A stretch of DNA of 64,000 bases, from the NCBI RefSeq assembly GCF_000504305.1, contig NZ_KI632512.1, positions 3,957,639 through 4,021,638 of the forward strand, read 5' to 3'. Below, in pieces: positions 18,001 to 26,523 of the stretch; the stretch's first letter is position 1; each line of letters starts with the position of its first letter. Position numbers and translations under genes: made by a program. This DNA is from Nitratidesulfovibrio termitidis HI1 (GTDB taxonomy: Bacteria > Desulfobacterota > Desulfovibrionia > Desulfovibrionales > Desulfovibrionaceae). The notes beneath the pieces were generated by a model. That model was given only the letters and a program-made list of their open reading frames with translations. It was not told where the DNA came from and made no database searches.

Positions 18001-18354
18001 CTACTTGGAGGGGGGCTGGATGAGCGGGGCGGACCCCATGCCGCCCATGCCCTTGGGCATGTCCTTGGGCATGGTGGCGCCTTGCCCGTCCTTGGGGCCC
18101 ATGCCGCCGCCCATTCCCATGCCGCCCTGGCCGTGGTGGGCGCGGAAGGCGTCCCATTCCTCGTGGGTAATGGCCCCGCTGCCGTCGGTGTCCACGGCGT
18201 CGAAGGCGGGCTTTTTCATCTGCGGGAACGCGGCCGAGAACTCTTCCCAGGTCACGCTGGCGTTGCCGTCCTTGTCCATGGCGGAGAACTTGTCGTCGGC
18301 CTGGGCCGTGGCGGCGCACAGCAGCAGCACGGCGGCCGGGATGATGCGTTTCAT
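18001..18354 (-). CDS. secreted EF-hand calcium-binding protein
   Basis: A 117-residue protein with a clear Sec signal peptide (MKRIIPAAVLLLCAATAQA, cleavage after AQA). Two EF-hand loops follow: DKDGNASVTWEE and DTDGSGAITHEE, both with Asp at 1, 3 and Gly/Ser ligand positions and Glu at 12, so both should bind Ca2+. The C-terminal third is Met/Gly/Pro-rich (GGMGMGGGMGPKDG...). The protein should act in the periplasm as a calcium sensor or buffer. The start at 18354 has AGGAGG six bases upstream. It is monocistronic, with its own leader after the chemoreceptor terminator. Confidence 0.92.
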   Translation of the reverse strand: MKRIIPAAVLLLCAATAQADDKFSAMDKDGNASVTWEEFSAAFPQMKKPAFDAVDTDGSGAITHEEWDAFRAHHGQGGMGMGGGMGPKDGQGATMPKDMPKGMGGMGSAPLIQPPSK

Positions 18355-18581
18355 GGTGCCTCCTGCGGGCTTCGGGTTGCGGAGCGGGTGCTTATGCCGT
18401 GCGGCGTGTGCGCGCTCCGTACCGCCATGTATAGGCCCGTGGCCGTGTTGGTCAACAGTCCGAGGCGGTGCAAGGTGGTATGCGGCGGTGCAACGCTGCG
18501 GGGTTCGGCCGGGTACGGCGGGCGAGGTGGTGAAGACCTCCGGCTGCGGCGGCAGGGCAGGCCGGGCCTGCGGACGGAAAA
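18355..18581. other. intergenic leader of the EF-hand gene
   Basis: About 230 bases between the EF-hand start codon and the chemoreceptor terminator. Apart from the ribosome site at 18359-18364 I see no convincing promoter, palindrome or gene here. Confidence 0.4.
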
Positions 18582-18614
18582 GGGCCGGAACGGCGCGTAC
18601 CGCCGCTCCGGCCC
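18582..18614 (-). terminator. intrinsic terminator after the chemoreceptor gene
   Basis: Minus-strand GGGCCGGA...TCCGGCCC outer stem (18582-18589 with 18607-18614) encloses an inner CGGCG/CGCCG stem, and the strand then runs into TTTT (18578-18581). It lies about 95 bases after the stop of the methyl-accepting protein. Confidence 0.75.
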
Positions 18615-18708
18615 CGTGGTGTACCGGCATGCGCATCGGCATGTGCGGGACAGCCGCCCCGCATGCCATATCCTGCGCAGCGTGCCCGGAACCACCGTGT
18701 CCGGTTGG

Positions 18709-20763
18709 CTACGCGGTCGTGGCCTCGCTTTTCATGCCGTCGATGACGGTCTTCATCTCCTGCGACTGGCGGGCCAGTTCGGTGACGGCCACGGACGACT
18801 GGCGCATGGCGTCGGAGGTTTCCGCCGAAATGCGGCTGATGTCCTCGATGGAGTGGTTGATCTCCTCGCTGGTGGCGGACTGCTGTTCCGCCGCCGTGGC
18901 GATGGAGCGCACCTGTTCCGAGGTCACCTCCACCAGTTGCACGATGGATTGCAGCGCGTCGCCCGACTTGTTGGCGAGGCCGGTGGCGTTGTCGATGAGC
19001 TGCACCGCCTGCTCCACGTTGTCGATGTTGCGGCGGGTGCCGTGCTGGATGTTGCGGATGGCGTCGCCCACCTCGCGGGTGGCGTTCATGGTCTTTTCGG
19101 CCAGCTTGCGCACCTCGTCGGCCACCACGGCAAATCCGCGCCCGGCATCCCCGGCGCGGGCCGCCTCGATGGCCGCGTTCAGCGCCAGCAGGTTGGTCTG
19201 GTCGGCGATGTCGGTGATCACGTTCATGACCTGGCCAATGCCCTCGGCCTGCGATCCCAGGGTTTGCATGTCCTCCTTGAGGGACAGCGCCTGGGTCTGC
19301 GCCTCGGCGATGCTGCGCACCACGTCGGTGACCAGGGTGGCGCCGTTCTCGGCCCTGCCCTTGGCGTTTTCGGCGGATTCGGCGGCCTGCGAGGCGTTGC
19401 GCGCCACTTCCAGCACCGTGGCGTTCATTTCTTCCATGGCGGTGGCCGTCTCGCCCACGCGGGCGCTCTGGTTTTCCGCGCCCTTGCTGGACTGTTCAAC
19501 CTGGGCGGACAGTTCCTCGGAGGCGGAGGTGACGATTTCCACCACGCTCTCCAGTTTGGCCGCGGCTTGCAGCATGCCTTCGGCACGGGCGCGCACGGCA
19601 GCGGCGCGGGCTTCTTCCGCCTCGCGTCCCGCCTTGGCGGCGCGGGCAGATTCCTCGTTGGCCATGCGGGTCTTTTCATCGGCCTCGGCTATCTTGCCTT
19701 TCAGGCTGCCCACCATGGTGCGCAGGCTGTCGGCCAGCTTGCCGATTTCGTTGCGCTGAGCAAGGTCCAGGGTGTCGTCCAGGTTGCCCGCCGCCACGGT
19801 GGAGGCATAGCCTTCCAGCTTCTTGATGGGGCGCACGGCGATGCGGTCGAGGGCGAACAGGCTGACGCCGATGAGCGCCACGATGGCGGCGATGCCCATG
19901 GCGATCATGTAGTTGCGCTGGGCCACTGCGGGGGCGGCGATTTCTTCCATGTCCATGGAAATGCCCAGGATCCAGTTCCAGTTGGGCACGCGGGTCCAGG
20001 TCTGCATCACTTCGCGCCCGTCGCGCATGATGCTGTTCTGGCCGTCGGGCGCGGCGATCATTTCGGCAATGCCGGGGGTGCCGGCAATGTCCTTGAGGAT
20101 CATGGCGTCATCGGGGTGGCCGATGACGATGCCCTTGGGCGAAAGGAAGAAGGGGCGACCGGTGTCGCCAATCTTCACGGAGTCGATGTAGTTTTCCACC
20201 AGCCCGTCGATGGCGTAGGACATGCCCACGCCGCCCAGCACCCGGCCCGACTCGTCGAAGATGGGGGCGGTGACGCTGACGATGAGCTTGCCGGTGGCCA
20301 GGCTTTTGGTGGGGGACGAACTGTAGCCTTCCTTGCCGGACAGCGCGGCCTTGATGTATTCGCGGTCGGCCAGATGGTTGGGCTTGCCCGGCTTGCCCTG
20401 GGCCCGCAGGATGACCTGGCTGCCCTGCGCGTTGAACAGATAGTAGGTGTTCACGCCGGGCGCCGCCTGGGACATGGCCGTGACGACTTCCGCCGCAGCC
20501 CCTTCGAGCGAGGCGTCGCCCTGCAGGAACTGGCGCAGCACCGGCGCCTTCGAGACCCCGCGCATCATGTCCACCTGGCGCAGACCGAAATCGGACACGG
20601 ATTTGGAAATGGTTTCGGCCATCAGGCGCATTTCGCGCTTCTTTTCCGCCAGCCCGTCATCGTAGCCGGTTTTCGCCACCACCACGACCAGCGCCGATTG
20701 TATCAGCAATACAACACTGGCAATGATGATGAGCATGGTCGTACGGATGCTCTGCGAGACCAT
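18709..20763 (-). CDS. methyl-accepting chemotaxis protein with periplasmic Cache domain
   Basis: A 684-residue chemoreceptor. TM1 is at about 8-30 (LIIIASVVLLIQSALVVVVA). A periplasmic dCache-type region follows (about 35-280) with TYYLFNAQGSQV-like and KIGDTGRPFFLSPKGIVIGHP motifs. TM2 (NYMIAMGIAAIVALIGVSLF) leads into HAMP (RPIKKLEGYASTVAAGNL...), then the signalling domain with the hairpin-tip block FAVVADEVRKLAEKT and DQTNLLALNAAIEAARAG. There is no C-terminal CheR-tethering pentapeptide. Ligand unknown, though Cache domains usually bind small organic molecules. The start at 20763 has GGAGAGGA upstream; the longer open frame to 20946 is unlikely. A 25-bp palindrome lies about 113 bases upstream. 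Confidence 0.93.
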   Translation of the reverse strand: MVSQSIRTTMLIIIASVVLLIQSALVVVVAKTGYDDGLAEKKREMRLMAETISKSVSDFGLRQVDMMRGVSKAPVLRQFLQGDASLEGAAAEVVTAMSQAAPGVNTYYLFNAQGSQVILRAQGKPGKPNHLADREYIKAALSGKEGYSSSPTKSLATGKLIVSVTAPIFDESGRVLGGVGMSYAIDGLVENYIDSVKIGDTGRPFFLSPKGIVIGHPDDAMILKDIAGTPGIAEMIAAPDGQNSIMRDGREVMQTWTRVPNWNWILGISMDMEEIAAPAVAQRNYMIAMGIAAIVALIGVSLFALDRIAVRPIKKLEGYASTVAAGNLDDTLDLAQRNEIGKLADSLRTMVGSLKGKIAEADEKTRMANEESARAAKAGREAEEARAAAVRARAEGMLQAAAKLESVVEIVTSASEELSAQVEQSSKGAENQSARVGETATAMEEMNATVLEVARNASQAAESAENAKGRAENGATLVTDVVRSIAEAQTQALSLKEDMQTLGSQAEGIGQVMNVITDIADQTNLLALNAAIEAARAGDAGRGFAVVADEVRKLAEKTMNATREVGDAIRNIQHGTRRNIDNVEQAVQLIDNATGLANKSGDALQSIVQLVEVTSEQVRSIATAAEQQSATSEEINHSIEDISRISAETSDAMRQSSVAVTELARQSQEMKTVIDGMKSEATTA

Positions 20764-20875
20764 CTGTGTCCTCTCCCTGTTCGATAGGTGAGTGTGTTCT
20801 GTAATGAGAGGTCTTGTATCTAGCATCAGTCTTGGAGTGGTGTCTATCAACCGGTGTTGTGCGTAATCGCTCGTG

Positions 20876-20900
20876 CGCATTGGCATGACATGCCAATGCG
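20876..20900. promoter_or_regulatory. 25-bp perfect palindrome upstream of the chemoreceptor gene
   Basis: CGCATTGGCATG (20876-20887) and its exact reverse complement (20889-20900) surround a single A. The symmetry and size fit a dimeric transcription-factor site. It does not fit the sigma-54 GG-GC spacing, and there is no T-run for a terminator. The regulator is unknown. Confidence 0.6.
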
Positions 20901-21044
20901 GATGCCGAAGAAATTGTTTTTCACGGGGATACGGTGCCCTTGTCATGGGGGATCGCCCCCGGAAAAATGCGGAAGCAGGGGGCGAGAGGGGCGGTGGCCG
21001 AAGAATAGGGGGGAAGAGGGGGCGCTGCCCGCATGTGGATGCAA

Positions 21045-21076
21045 AAAAGGCGCATGACCTGAATCATGCGCCTTTT
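21045..21076 (-). terminator. intrinsic terminator after tRNA-Asn
   Basis: AAAAGGCGCATGA (21045-21057) and TCATGCGCCTTTT (21064-21076) form a 13-bp stem with a 6-base loop, just after the tRNA 3' end on the minus strand, followed by a T-rich stretch (21043-21048 read in complement). Confidence 0.88.
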
Positions 21077-21082
21077 GCATTC

Positions 21083-21158
21083 TGGCTCCCCGGGACGGAC
21101 TTGAACCGCCAACCTAGTGATTAACAGTCACCCGCTCTGCCGATTGAGCCACCGGGGA
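21083..21158 (-). tRNA. tRNA-Asn (anticodon GTT)
   Basis: A 76-base tRNA with CCA encoded. The acceptor arms TCCCCGG/CCGGGGA pair perfectly. The anticodon stem GGTGA/TCACT frames loop CTGTTAA, giving GTT (Asn). The T-arm contains the universal GGTTCAAGTCC. It differs from the copy at 29671-29746 by one base in the D region (C versus T on the transcribed strand). Confidence 0.97.
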
Positions 21159-21185
21159 ACGTGGCCGTCGTTGCGGCGAAGAAGG

Positions 21186-21214
21186 TGTGTATGGTGAAGC
21201 GGCTTCTTTGTCAA
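21186..21214 (-). promoter_or_regulatory. promoter of the left tRNA-Asn
   Basis: Minus-strand TTGACA (21209-21214), a 17-base spacer and TACACA (21186-21191), located 28 bases before the mature tRNA 5' end. Confidence 0.7.
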
Positions 21215-21260
21215 GCGCGTGGGGCAGGTTTTCACGCTGGTGAGGCCCCCGCGCGCGCCG

Positions 21261-22643
21261 TCAGGGGATGCGGGCCTCCGTCTGGTCAGGCTGCTGCGGG
21301 GCGGTGCGCAGCACCAGCCAGCCGCACACCCCGGCCACCAGAGAGGCGGAGAGAATGCCCACCTTGGCGTAGTCCAGCGTGAGCGCATCGGCGTAGGCCA
21401 GTTGCGCCACGAACAGGGCCATGGTGAACCCGATGCCTGCCAGCAGGGCCACGCCGTACACGTGTCGCCAGGTCATGCCGCGGGGCAGCCGGGCCAGCCC
21501 CAGCTTCACCGGCAGCCACACGGCGGCCAGCACCCCAAGCTGCTTGCCGAAGAACAGGCCCGCCGCCACCCCAAGGGTTACCGGGTTGCCAAGGCCACCC
21601 AGCAGGTCGGGGCTGATGGACACCCCGGCATTGGCCAGGGCGAACACCGGCATGATGCCCCAGGCTACCCACGGGGCCAACGCATGCTCCAGCCTGCGCA
21701 GGGGGGTGGAAGCGTGGCGGGCGGCGGTTTCCATGGCCTCGACGGCGGCATGGCGGTGGGCATCGGCCAGCAGGTGGGCGTCGGATGCCCCGTTTTCCAG
21801 GGTGTCCAGCAGGTGGCGCCCGGCGTTCACGAGATCGCCGGGGGTGGCCCGTGCGCGAGCGGGTATGCAGAAGGCCAGCAGCACGCCCGCCACCGTGGCA
21901 TGCACGCCGGATTTCAGGAAGGCCACCCAGGTCACGGCGCCCGCCAGCACGTAGAACAGGGTGCGCACCACCCCCAGCCAGTTGCCCAGCGCGGCCACGG
22001 CCAGCGCGGCAAAGCCGATGCCCAGCGCCACCAGCGAAATGTCCGCCGTGTAGAACAGGGCGATGGCCAGCACCGCGCCGATGTCGTCGGCAATGGCCAG
22101 GGCGGTCAGGAACACCTTGACCGAAAGGGGCACCCTGTCCCCGGCCAGCGAAAGCACGCCGAGGGCAAAGGCGATGTCGGTGGCCATGGGCACGGCCCAG
22201 CCCTGCGCAATGCCGGAAGGATGGCCCATGTTGAAGGCCAGGTAGACCAGGGCCGGGGCCGCCATGCCGCCCGCAGCGGCCAGCACTGGCGGCAGCGCCT
22301 GGGCGGGGCTGGCCAGTTCTCCGGCCAGCATCTCGCGCTTGATTTCCAGGCCCACCAGAAAGAAGAAGATGGCCATAAGGCCGTCGTTCACCCAGAGGAT
22401 CAGCGCCTTGCGCAGTTCGAAGCCTTCCGGCCCCATGGCGAAGGGGTGTTGCCAGAAGGCATGCCAGGCAGGGGCCAGGGGCGAATTGGCCGCGCACAGC
22501 GCAAGTACGGTGCAGGCCAGCAGCAGGATGCCGCTGGCTGCCTCCATGCGCATGAAGGACAGGAAGGGGTCGAGCAGGCGATCGGCAGGGGTCGCAGGCC
22601 GTGCGTAAGAGGATCGCAGGTCGTGACCGGTGTCGTGCGTCAT
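21261..22643 (-). CDS. nhaA: Na+/H+ antiporter NhaA
   Basis: A 460-residue NhaA-family antiporter that expels Na+ in exchange for protons and is regulated by pH in the family. The diagnostic motifs are present: MATDIAFALGVLSL (the Asp of TM IV), FLTALAIADDIGAVLAIALFY (paired Asp of TM V), LWVNDGLMAIFFFLVGLEIKRE and GIGFTMALFVAQLAY. It is longer than E. coli NhaA because of a cytoplasmic His/Ala-rich insertion (DAHLLADAHRHAAVEAMETAAR) before STPLRRLEHALAPWV. The start at 22643 has GGAG nine bases upstream. It lies inside the interval bracketed by the two tRNA-Asn genes, and no sodium-sensing NhaR regulator adjoins it. Confidence 0.95.
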   Translation of the reverse strand: MTHDTGHDLRSSYARPATPADRLLDPFLSFMRMEAASGILLLACTVLALCAANSPLAPAWHAFWQHPFAMGPEGFELRKALILWVNDGLMAIFFFLVGLEIKREMLAGELASPAQALPPVLAAAGGMAAPALVYLAFNMGHPSGIAQGWAVPMATDIAFALGVLSLAGDRVPLSVKVFLTALAIADDIGAVLAIALFYTADISLVALGIGFAALAVAALGNWLGVVRTLFYVLAGAVTWVAFLKSGVHATVAGVLLAFCIPARARATPGDLVNAGRHLLDTLENGASDAHLLADAHRHAAVEAMETAARHASTPLRRLEHALAPWVAWGIMPVFALANAGVSISPDLLGGLGNPVTLGVAAGLFFGKQLGVLAAVWLPVKLGLARLPRGMTWRHVYGVALLAGIGFTMALFVAQLAYADALTLDYAKVGILSASLVAGVCGWLVLRTAPQQPDQTEARIP

Positions 22644-23057
22644 GTGGACTCCAATTGAAGGTTTGAAGGTGTAACTTTTGATACTATGCATGCGTTGTGG
22701 ACAGTCAAGAAAATCTGGTCGCGTTTTCTGCGCATGCCGCAATCCGGAATGGGGTGTGCCGCATGCATCCGTCCGGCATGATTGTCTGCATGATGCTGGC
22801 TGTGTCTTTGCGCGTCGGTGACATTCGGGGATTTGGGGCATCAGGGTATCAGGGTATCAGGGGCATCAGGAATACTTGGGGCATCAGGAATACCTGGGGG
22901 CAAGCCCGACGGTGACGGTGGCGACAAGGGAGGAAGGGGGCGATGGGGGAATCGCACCGGTTGCTGGGGGGCGCCGGGAAGGAAGGGGGCTTCCCTCATG
23001 GCTGGCGATTCGGGTATGATGCAGGCGTGGAAAACCCTTCGGCATGGAGGTTGCGCC
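22644..23057. other. intergenic region with short tandem repeats, nhaA upstream region
   Basis: The region between divergent nhaA and the methyltransferase-like gene. The nhaA-proximal part contains TTGAAGG and TGATACTATG-type AT-rich sequence that may hold its promoter. The middle holds the GGCATCAGG repeats. I see no gene, and no riboswitch fold I can recognise. Confidence 0.4.
22839..22896. repeat. tandem repeats (TATCAGGG and 18-bp GGGCATCAGGAATAC units)
   Basis: Short TATCAGGG units (about 22839-22860) run into two 18-bp copies of GGGCATCAGGAATACYTG (22861-22878 and 22879-22896). Confidence 0.8.
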
Positions 23058-23756
23058 ATGAAGCACGATCATCTGGACATCGCGCACGAGTACTCCGCGC
23101 TGCTGCGCACCGACGAGGCGGACGACCGGCAGCCGGGTTCCTTCCGTCTGCCGCATGACGAGGCCGGGCACACCGACGAGAACGGGAATTCCGGCGAGCC
23201 CGGCGCGGGCGGCGATGGTCCGGTCATTCCCCACGTGGTGCCGTCGCACGAGGACGAACGCGCCGGGGGCGTGGTGCCGGAAGAGTTTTCGCTGTGGGGC
23301 GCGGGACCGCGCATCGTGGTGCCCGCCTTGCTGGCGCAGCTTGGCGGGGCGGGGCTTACCCTGGCCCTGCCGGGGCCTTTCGGCATGGAGATGCTGCCCC
23401 ATTGGGCCTGGGTGCTCATGGGACTGTGTGCCCTGCTGCTGGGCACGCTGGCCGTGCGCCGCGCCTGGGCGGAACTGAAGCCGGGCCGGCAGCGGGGGCG
23501 TCTGGTCACCAGCGGCCCGTACCGGATAACCCGCAACCCCATCTACGCGGCATGGATTCTGGGCATTCTGCCGGGCATCGCGCTGTGCTTCGCCTCGTGG
23601 CCCATGCTGGCCGGGCCGGTGGTGGCCTGGGCGCTGTTCCGCGAGACGGTGGGGGTGGAGGAATCGTTTCTGGCCGCCCGCTTCGGCGAGGAATGGGACC
23701 TTTACGCCACCCGGGTGAACCGCCTGTGGCCCAACCCGTTCCGCAAGCACGGCTAG
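23058..23756 (+). CDS. isoprenylcysteine carboxylmethyltransferase-family membrane protein
   Basis: A 232-residue protein. The first 90 residues are hydrophilic, acidic and His/Asp-rich. The rest has four or so transmembrane helices and ends with the ICMT/PEMT-like signature: RGRLVTSGPYRITRNPIYAAW, then EESFLAARFGEEWDLYATRVNRLWP. In bacteria this family is usually of unknown substrate; it binds S-adenosylmethionine in characterised members. The start at 23058 follows GGAGG. It is convergent with the choline-binding-protein gene across a 28-bp palindrome. The hydrophilic N-terminal extension is not typical and has no recognisable domain. Confidence 0.82.
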   Translation: MKHDHLDIAHEYSALLRTDEADDRQPGSFRLPHDEAGHTDENGNSGEPGAGGDGPVIPHVVPSHEDERAGGVVPEEFSLWGAGPRIVVPALLAQLGGAGLTLALPGPFGMEMLPHWAWVLMGLCALLLGTLAVRRAWAELKPGRQRGRLVTSGPYRITRNPIYAAWILGILPGIALCFASWPMLAGPVVAWALFRETVGVEESFLAARFGEEWDLYATRVNRLWPNPFRKHG

Positions 23757-23829
23757 GTGGCTTTCCTGCGTCCGGTACACGCCGGGCACGCCATCCGGAC
23801 AACGGCTTCGGGTTCACGGACATCGCAAG

Positions 23830-23857
23830 GGGGCGCACGGCCATGGCCGTGCGCCCC
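23830..23857. terminator. 28-bp palindromic terminator-like element
   Basis: GGGGCGCACGGCC (23830-23842) and GGCCGTGCGCCCC (23845-23857) surround AT, with CAAG and CTTG further out. It is placed between two convergent genes, so it probably ends both transcripts; the T-tracts are weak. Confidence 0.65.
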
Positions 23858-24034
23858 TGCTTGCTGACCGTCGCATGGCGGGCACTGCCTCCCTGCCCGG
23901 CGCGCTGTTGCCGCGCGGGGCGTCTCCCCTGAGGGTCGTGGGGGGCGTCTCTACTGACGGCCGCACAGGGCGTCCTGTTTCACACCCGGCTCCACCCGGC
24001 TCCACCCGGCCCCATCGTCTGCGCCAGGGGGTGC

Positions 24035-24979
24035 CTAGCGGTGTTGTTCCATCCAGGCGGTGAAGACCGGCAGGGCGGGCTTGCCGTCGGCGGTGGTCAC
24101 GCCGTCAAGCCATGCCCGCACCCGTTCCGGATGCTGTCGGAGCCACGCCATGCCCGCGTCCAGGTGGGTCAGCTGCTTGTCGGCATGCATGGCCGCCATG
24201 ATCTGATTCATCATGTCGATGGGAAAGATCAGGTTCTTCAGGAACTTCGTCACGTTGGGCCGGGCTTCGGGAAATCCCTTGCGCACGTTGGTGTAGATGG
24301 TGGCCATGCCGTCGCTTGCGCCAAAGGTTTCGGCCGTGCTGCCGGTAAGGTACTTCATGTCGATGAGTTCGTTCATGTAGTGCGGGGTCCAGCCCAGAAA
24401 GACGACCCACTTCCCGCGCTTCGCGAAGTCCTGCACCTGCAGGAGCATGCCCGCCTCGCTGGACGGCACCAGTTGGAACTTGCCGAGGCCGAACATGTTC
24501 TTCCTGATCATGTCCAGGATCACCTCGTTGCCGTCGTTGCCTTCCTCGATGCCGTAAATCTTCCAGTCCAGCCGGTCGCCGAACCTGGCGATGTCGGCGA
24601 AGTCCCGGAGCCCGCCGTCCACCACGTAGGAGGGTGCGGCCAGGGTGTACTGCGCGCCGGGCATGTTGGCCACGAGCTGGATGACGCTGCCCTTGTCGAA
24701 GAGCGGCTGGGCCACGGTGGTCATGGTGGGCATCCAGTTGCCCAGAAAGGCATCCATTTCGCCCATGTCCAGGGCCTTGTAGACCACGGGCAGGGCAAGC
24801 ATGGTGTCGCTGGCCTCGTACCCGAGCACCTGCAGGATTTTCACCGCAAGCTGGGTCTTTACGGTGACGCCGGTCCAGCTGACGCTGGCGAAGCGGACGG
24901 CGGGCCTGGCGTCGGCAAGCTGCGCGCCGCCAAGGACAAGTGACGCGGCGAGCACGCACAGCAGAAGAACCTTACGCAT
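24035..24979 (-). CDS. choline/glycine betaine ABC transporter substrate-binding protein
   Basis: A 314-residue periplasmic binding protein of the OpuAC type. The signal peptide MRKVLLLCVLAASLVLGGAQLADA ends at ADA. The mature chain carries VSWTGVTVKTQLAVKILQVLGYE, MGEMDAFLGNWMPTM and VVFLGWTPHYMNE, the pattern of ChoX-type choline binders with ligand-caging tryptophans. No permease or ATPase gene is adjacent, so this receptor would have to use a transporter encoded elsewhere. The start at 24979 has AAGGAG nearby. It is the last gene of the choline cluster, 55 bases after betB. Confidence 0.9.
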   Translation of the reverse strand: MRKVLLLCVLAASLVLGGAQLADARPAVRFASVSWTGVTVKTQLAVKILQVLGYEASDTMLALPVVYKALDMGEMDAFLGNWMPTMTTVAQPLFDKGSVIQLVANMPGAQYTLAAPSYVVDGGLRDFADIARFGDRLDWKIYGIEEGNDGNEVILDMIRKNMFGLGKFQLVPSSEAGMLLQVQDFAKRGKWVVFLGWTPHYMNELIDMKYLTGSTAETFGASDGMATIYTNVRKGFPEARPNVTKFLKNLIFPIDMMNQIMAAMHADKQLTHLDAGMAWLRQHPERVRAWLDGVTTADGKPALPVFTAWMEQHR

Positions 24980-25034
24980 GGATCGCTCCTTGGTTACGGG
25001 TTGCGGGCGGCCCCGGCGGGCCGGGAAGGCGGCA

Positions 25035-26513
25035 TCAGACGCCGAACCAGTGTACGACCGAGGGAGCGTGGTTCTGGTAGATGTGTTTGACCTCGGTGTA
25101 TTCCTCAAGCCCCAGCCGGCCCAGTTCGCGGCCCATGCCGCTCTGCTTGTAGCCGCCCCAGGGCGCCTGGGTGAAATAGACGTTGAAGTCGTTGACCCAC
25201 ACCGTGCCAAAACGCAGGGCGCGGGAAACGCGGTGGATGCGGTCCGGGTCGCGGGTCCAGAATCCGGCGGAAAGCCCGTAGATGGTGCCGTTTGCCCTGT
25301 CCACGGCCTCGGCCTCGGTCTCGAAGCGCTCCACGGTGATCACCGGGCCGAAGACTTCCTCCTGCACGATGCGCATGGTGTGTTCGCAGTCGGTGAACAG
25401 GGTGGGTTCGTAGAAAAAACCCTTGCCCAGCGCGGGATCGGCGGGCCGCCCGCCGCCCAGCACCAGCCGGGCGCCTTCCTGCTGCGCCATGGCCACGTGG
25501 CGCTCCACCTTGTCCCGGTGCACGGCGGAGATCAGCGGCCCCATCTGGGTGCCGGGGGCCATGCCGTTGCCGAGCCTGATGCGCCGCATGCGCGCGGCCA
25601 GGGCCTGCACGAAACGGTCATGGATGGGGGCCTCCACCATCAGCCGCGCCCCTGCGGAGCATATCTGCCCGGCGTGGAAGAACACGGCGTTGAGGGCGTA
25701 ATCCACGGCCACGTCGAAGTCGGCGTCGGCGAAGACGATGTTCGGGTTCTTGCCGCCCAGTTCCAGGGCGACCTTCTTCACGTTGTCCGCCGCCGCCCGG
25801 ATGATGGATTTGCCGGTGACGATGCCGCCGGTGAAGGACACGAAGTCCACGTCCCGACTCTCGGCCATTTCGGCCCCCACCTCGGGACCGGGCCCGAGGA
25901 CCAGGTTGACCACGCCCTCCGGAAAACCGGCCTCGTGGGCCAGTTCGACGATGCGGGCGGTGGTCAGGGGGGTGATTTCGCTGGGCTTCATCACCAGGGT
26001 GCAGCCCGCCGCCAGGGCCGGGGCCATCTTCCACGACGCCTGGAGCAGGGGATAGTTCCAGGGCGATATCTGGGCGCAGACGCCGATGGGCTCGCGCACC
26101 ACCAGGCTGGTGCTGTCGGGCTTGGGCGACGCGATGACCTCCCCTTCGCCGCCGGTAAAGGCCAGACCGCCGAAGTAGGTGAAGATGTCGGCGATGTCGG
26201 CCATGTCCCAGCGGCTTTCCTCCAGGGTCTTGCCCGTATCCAGCGTTTCCAGTTCGGCCAGTTCCGGGGTCTTGTCGCGGACCAGGCGGGCCAGTTCCAG
26301 CAGCCTGGCCCCGCGTTCGGGGCCGGGGGTATGCGGCCACGGGCCGTGGTCGAAGGCCCGACGGGCCGCGGCAATGGCGTCGCGGGCGTCCTCGCGGTCG
26401 CTTTCGGCGGCCACGGCCACCACGGACTGGTCGAAGGGATTGATGATCTCCCGCACGGCGCCGGTCCTGGCATCCTGCCAGACGCCGTTGATGCAGTTCT
26501 TCGGCATGCGCAT
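25035..26513 (-). CDS. betB: betaine aldehyde dehydrogenase
   Basis: A 492-residue NAD(P)-dependent aldehyde dehydrogenase. Catalytic Cys285 sits in FFHAGQICSAGARL and the general base Glu251 in VALELGGKNPN. The cofactor region ISPWNYPLLQASWKMAPALA and C-terminal VWVNDFNVYFTQAPWGGYKQSGMGRELG are characteristic of BetB. It oxidises betaine aldehyde to glycine betaine. AAGGAG lies six bases before the ATG at 26513. It begins ten bases after the betA stop, so the two form an operon. The assignment as BetB, among related aldehyde dehydrogenases, leans on the betA neighbour. Confidence 0.93.
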   Translation of the reverse strand: MRMPKNCINGVWQDARTGAVREIINPFDQSVVAVAAESDREDARDAIAAARRAFDHGPWPHTPGPERGARLLELARLVRDKTPELAELETLDTGKTLEESRWDMADIADIFTYFGGLAFTGGEGEVIASPKPDSTSLVVREPIGVCAQISPWNYPLLQASWKMAPALAAGCTLVMKPSEITPLTTARIVELAHEAGFPEGVVNLVLGPGPEVGAEMAESRDVDFVSFTGGIVTGKSIIRAAADNVKKVALELGGKNPNIVFADADFDVAVDYALNAVFFHAGQICSAGARLMVEAPIHDRFVQALAARMRRIRLGNGMAPGTQMGPLISAVHRDKVERHVAMAQQEGARLVLGGGRPADPALGKGFFYEPTLFTDCEHTMRIVQEEVFGPVITVERFETEAEAVDRANGTIYGLSAGFWTRDPDRIHRVSRALRFGTVWVNDFNVYFTQAPWGGYKQSGMGRELGRLGLEEYTEVKHIYQNHAPSVVHWFGV

Positions 26514-26523
26514 GCGTTACTCC

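Noticed and set aside
17989-20787. 932-codon plus-strand open frame across the EF-hand and chemoreceptor genes
   Set aside because: It is antisense to two well-supported genes; the translation is His/Gly/Val-rich shadow sequence with no domain.
20876-20900. Sigma-54 promoter for the chemoreceptor gene
   Set aside because: TGGCAT and TGC are present, but the GG-to-GC distance is two bases too short for the -24/-12 consensus.
22644-23057. Sodium-sensing riboswitch upstream of nhaA
   Set aside because: I could not fold a recognisable conserved core by eye; only AT-rich promoter-like sequence and repeats are seen.
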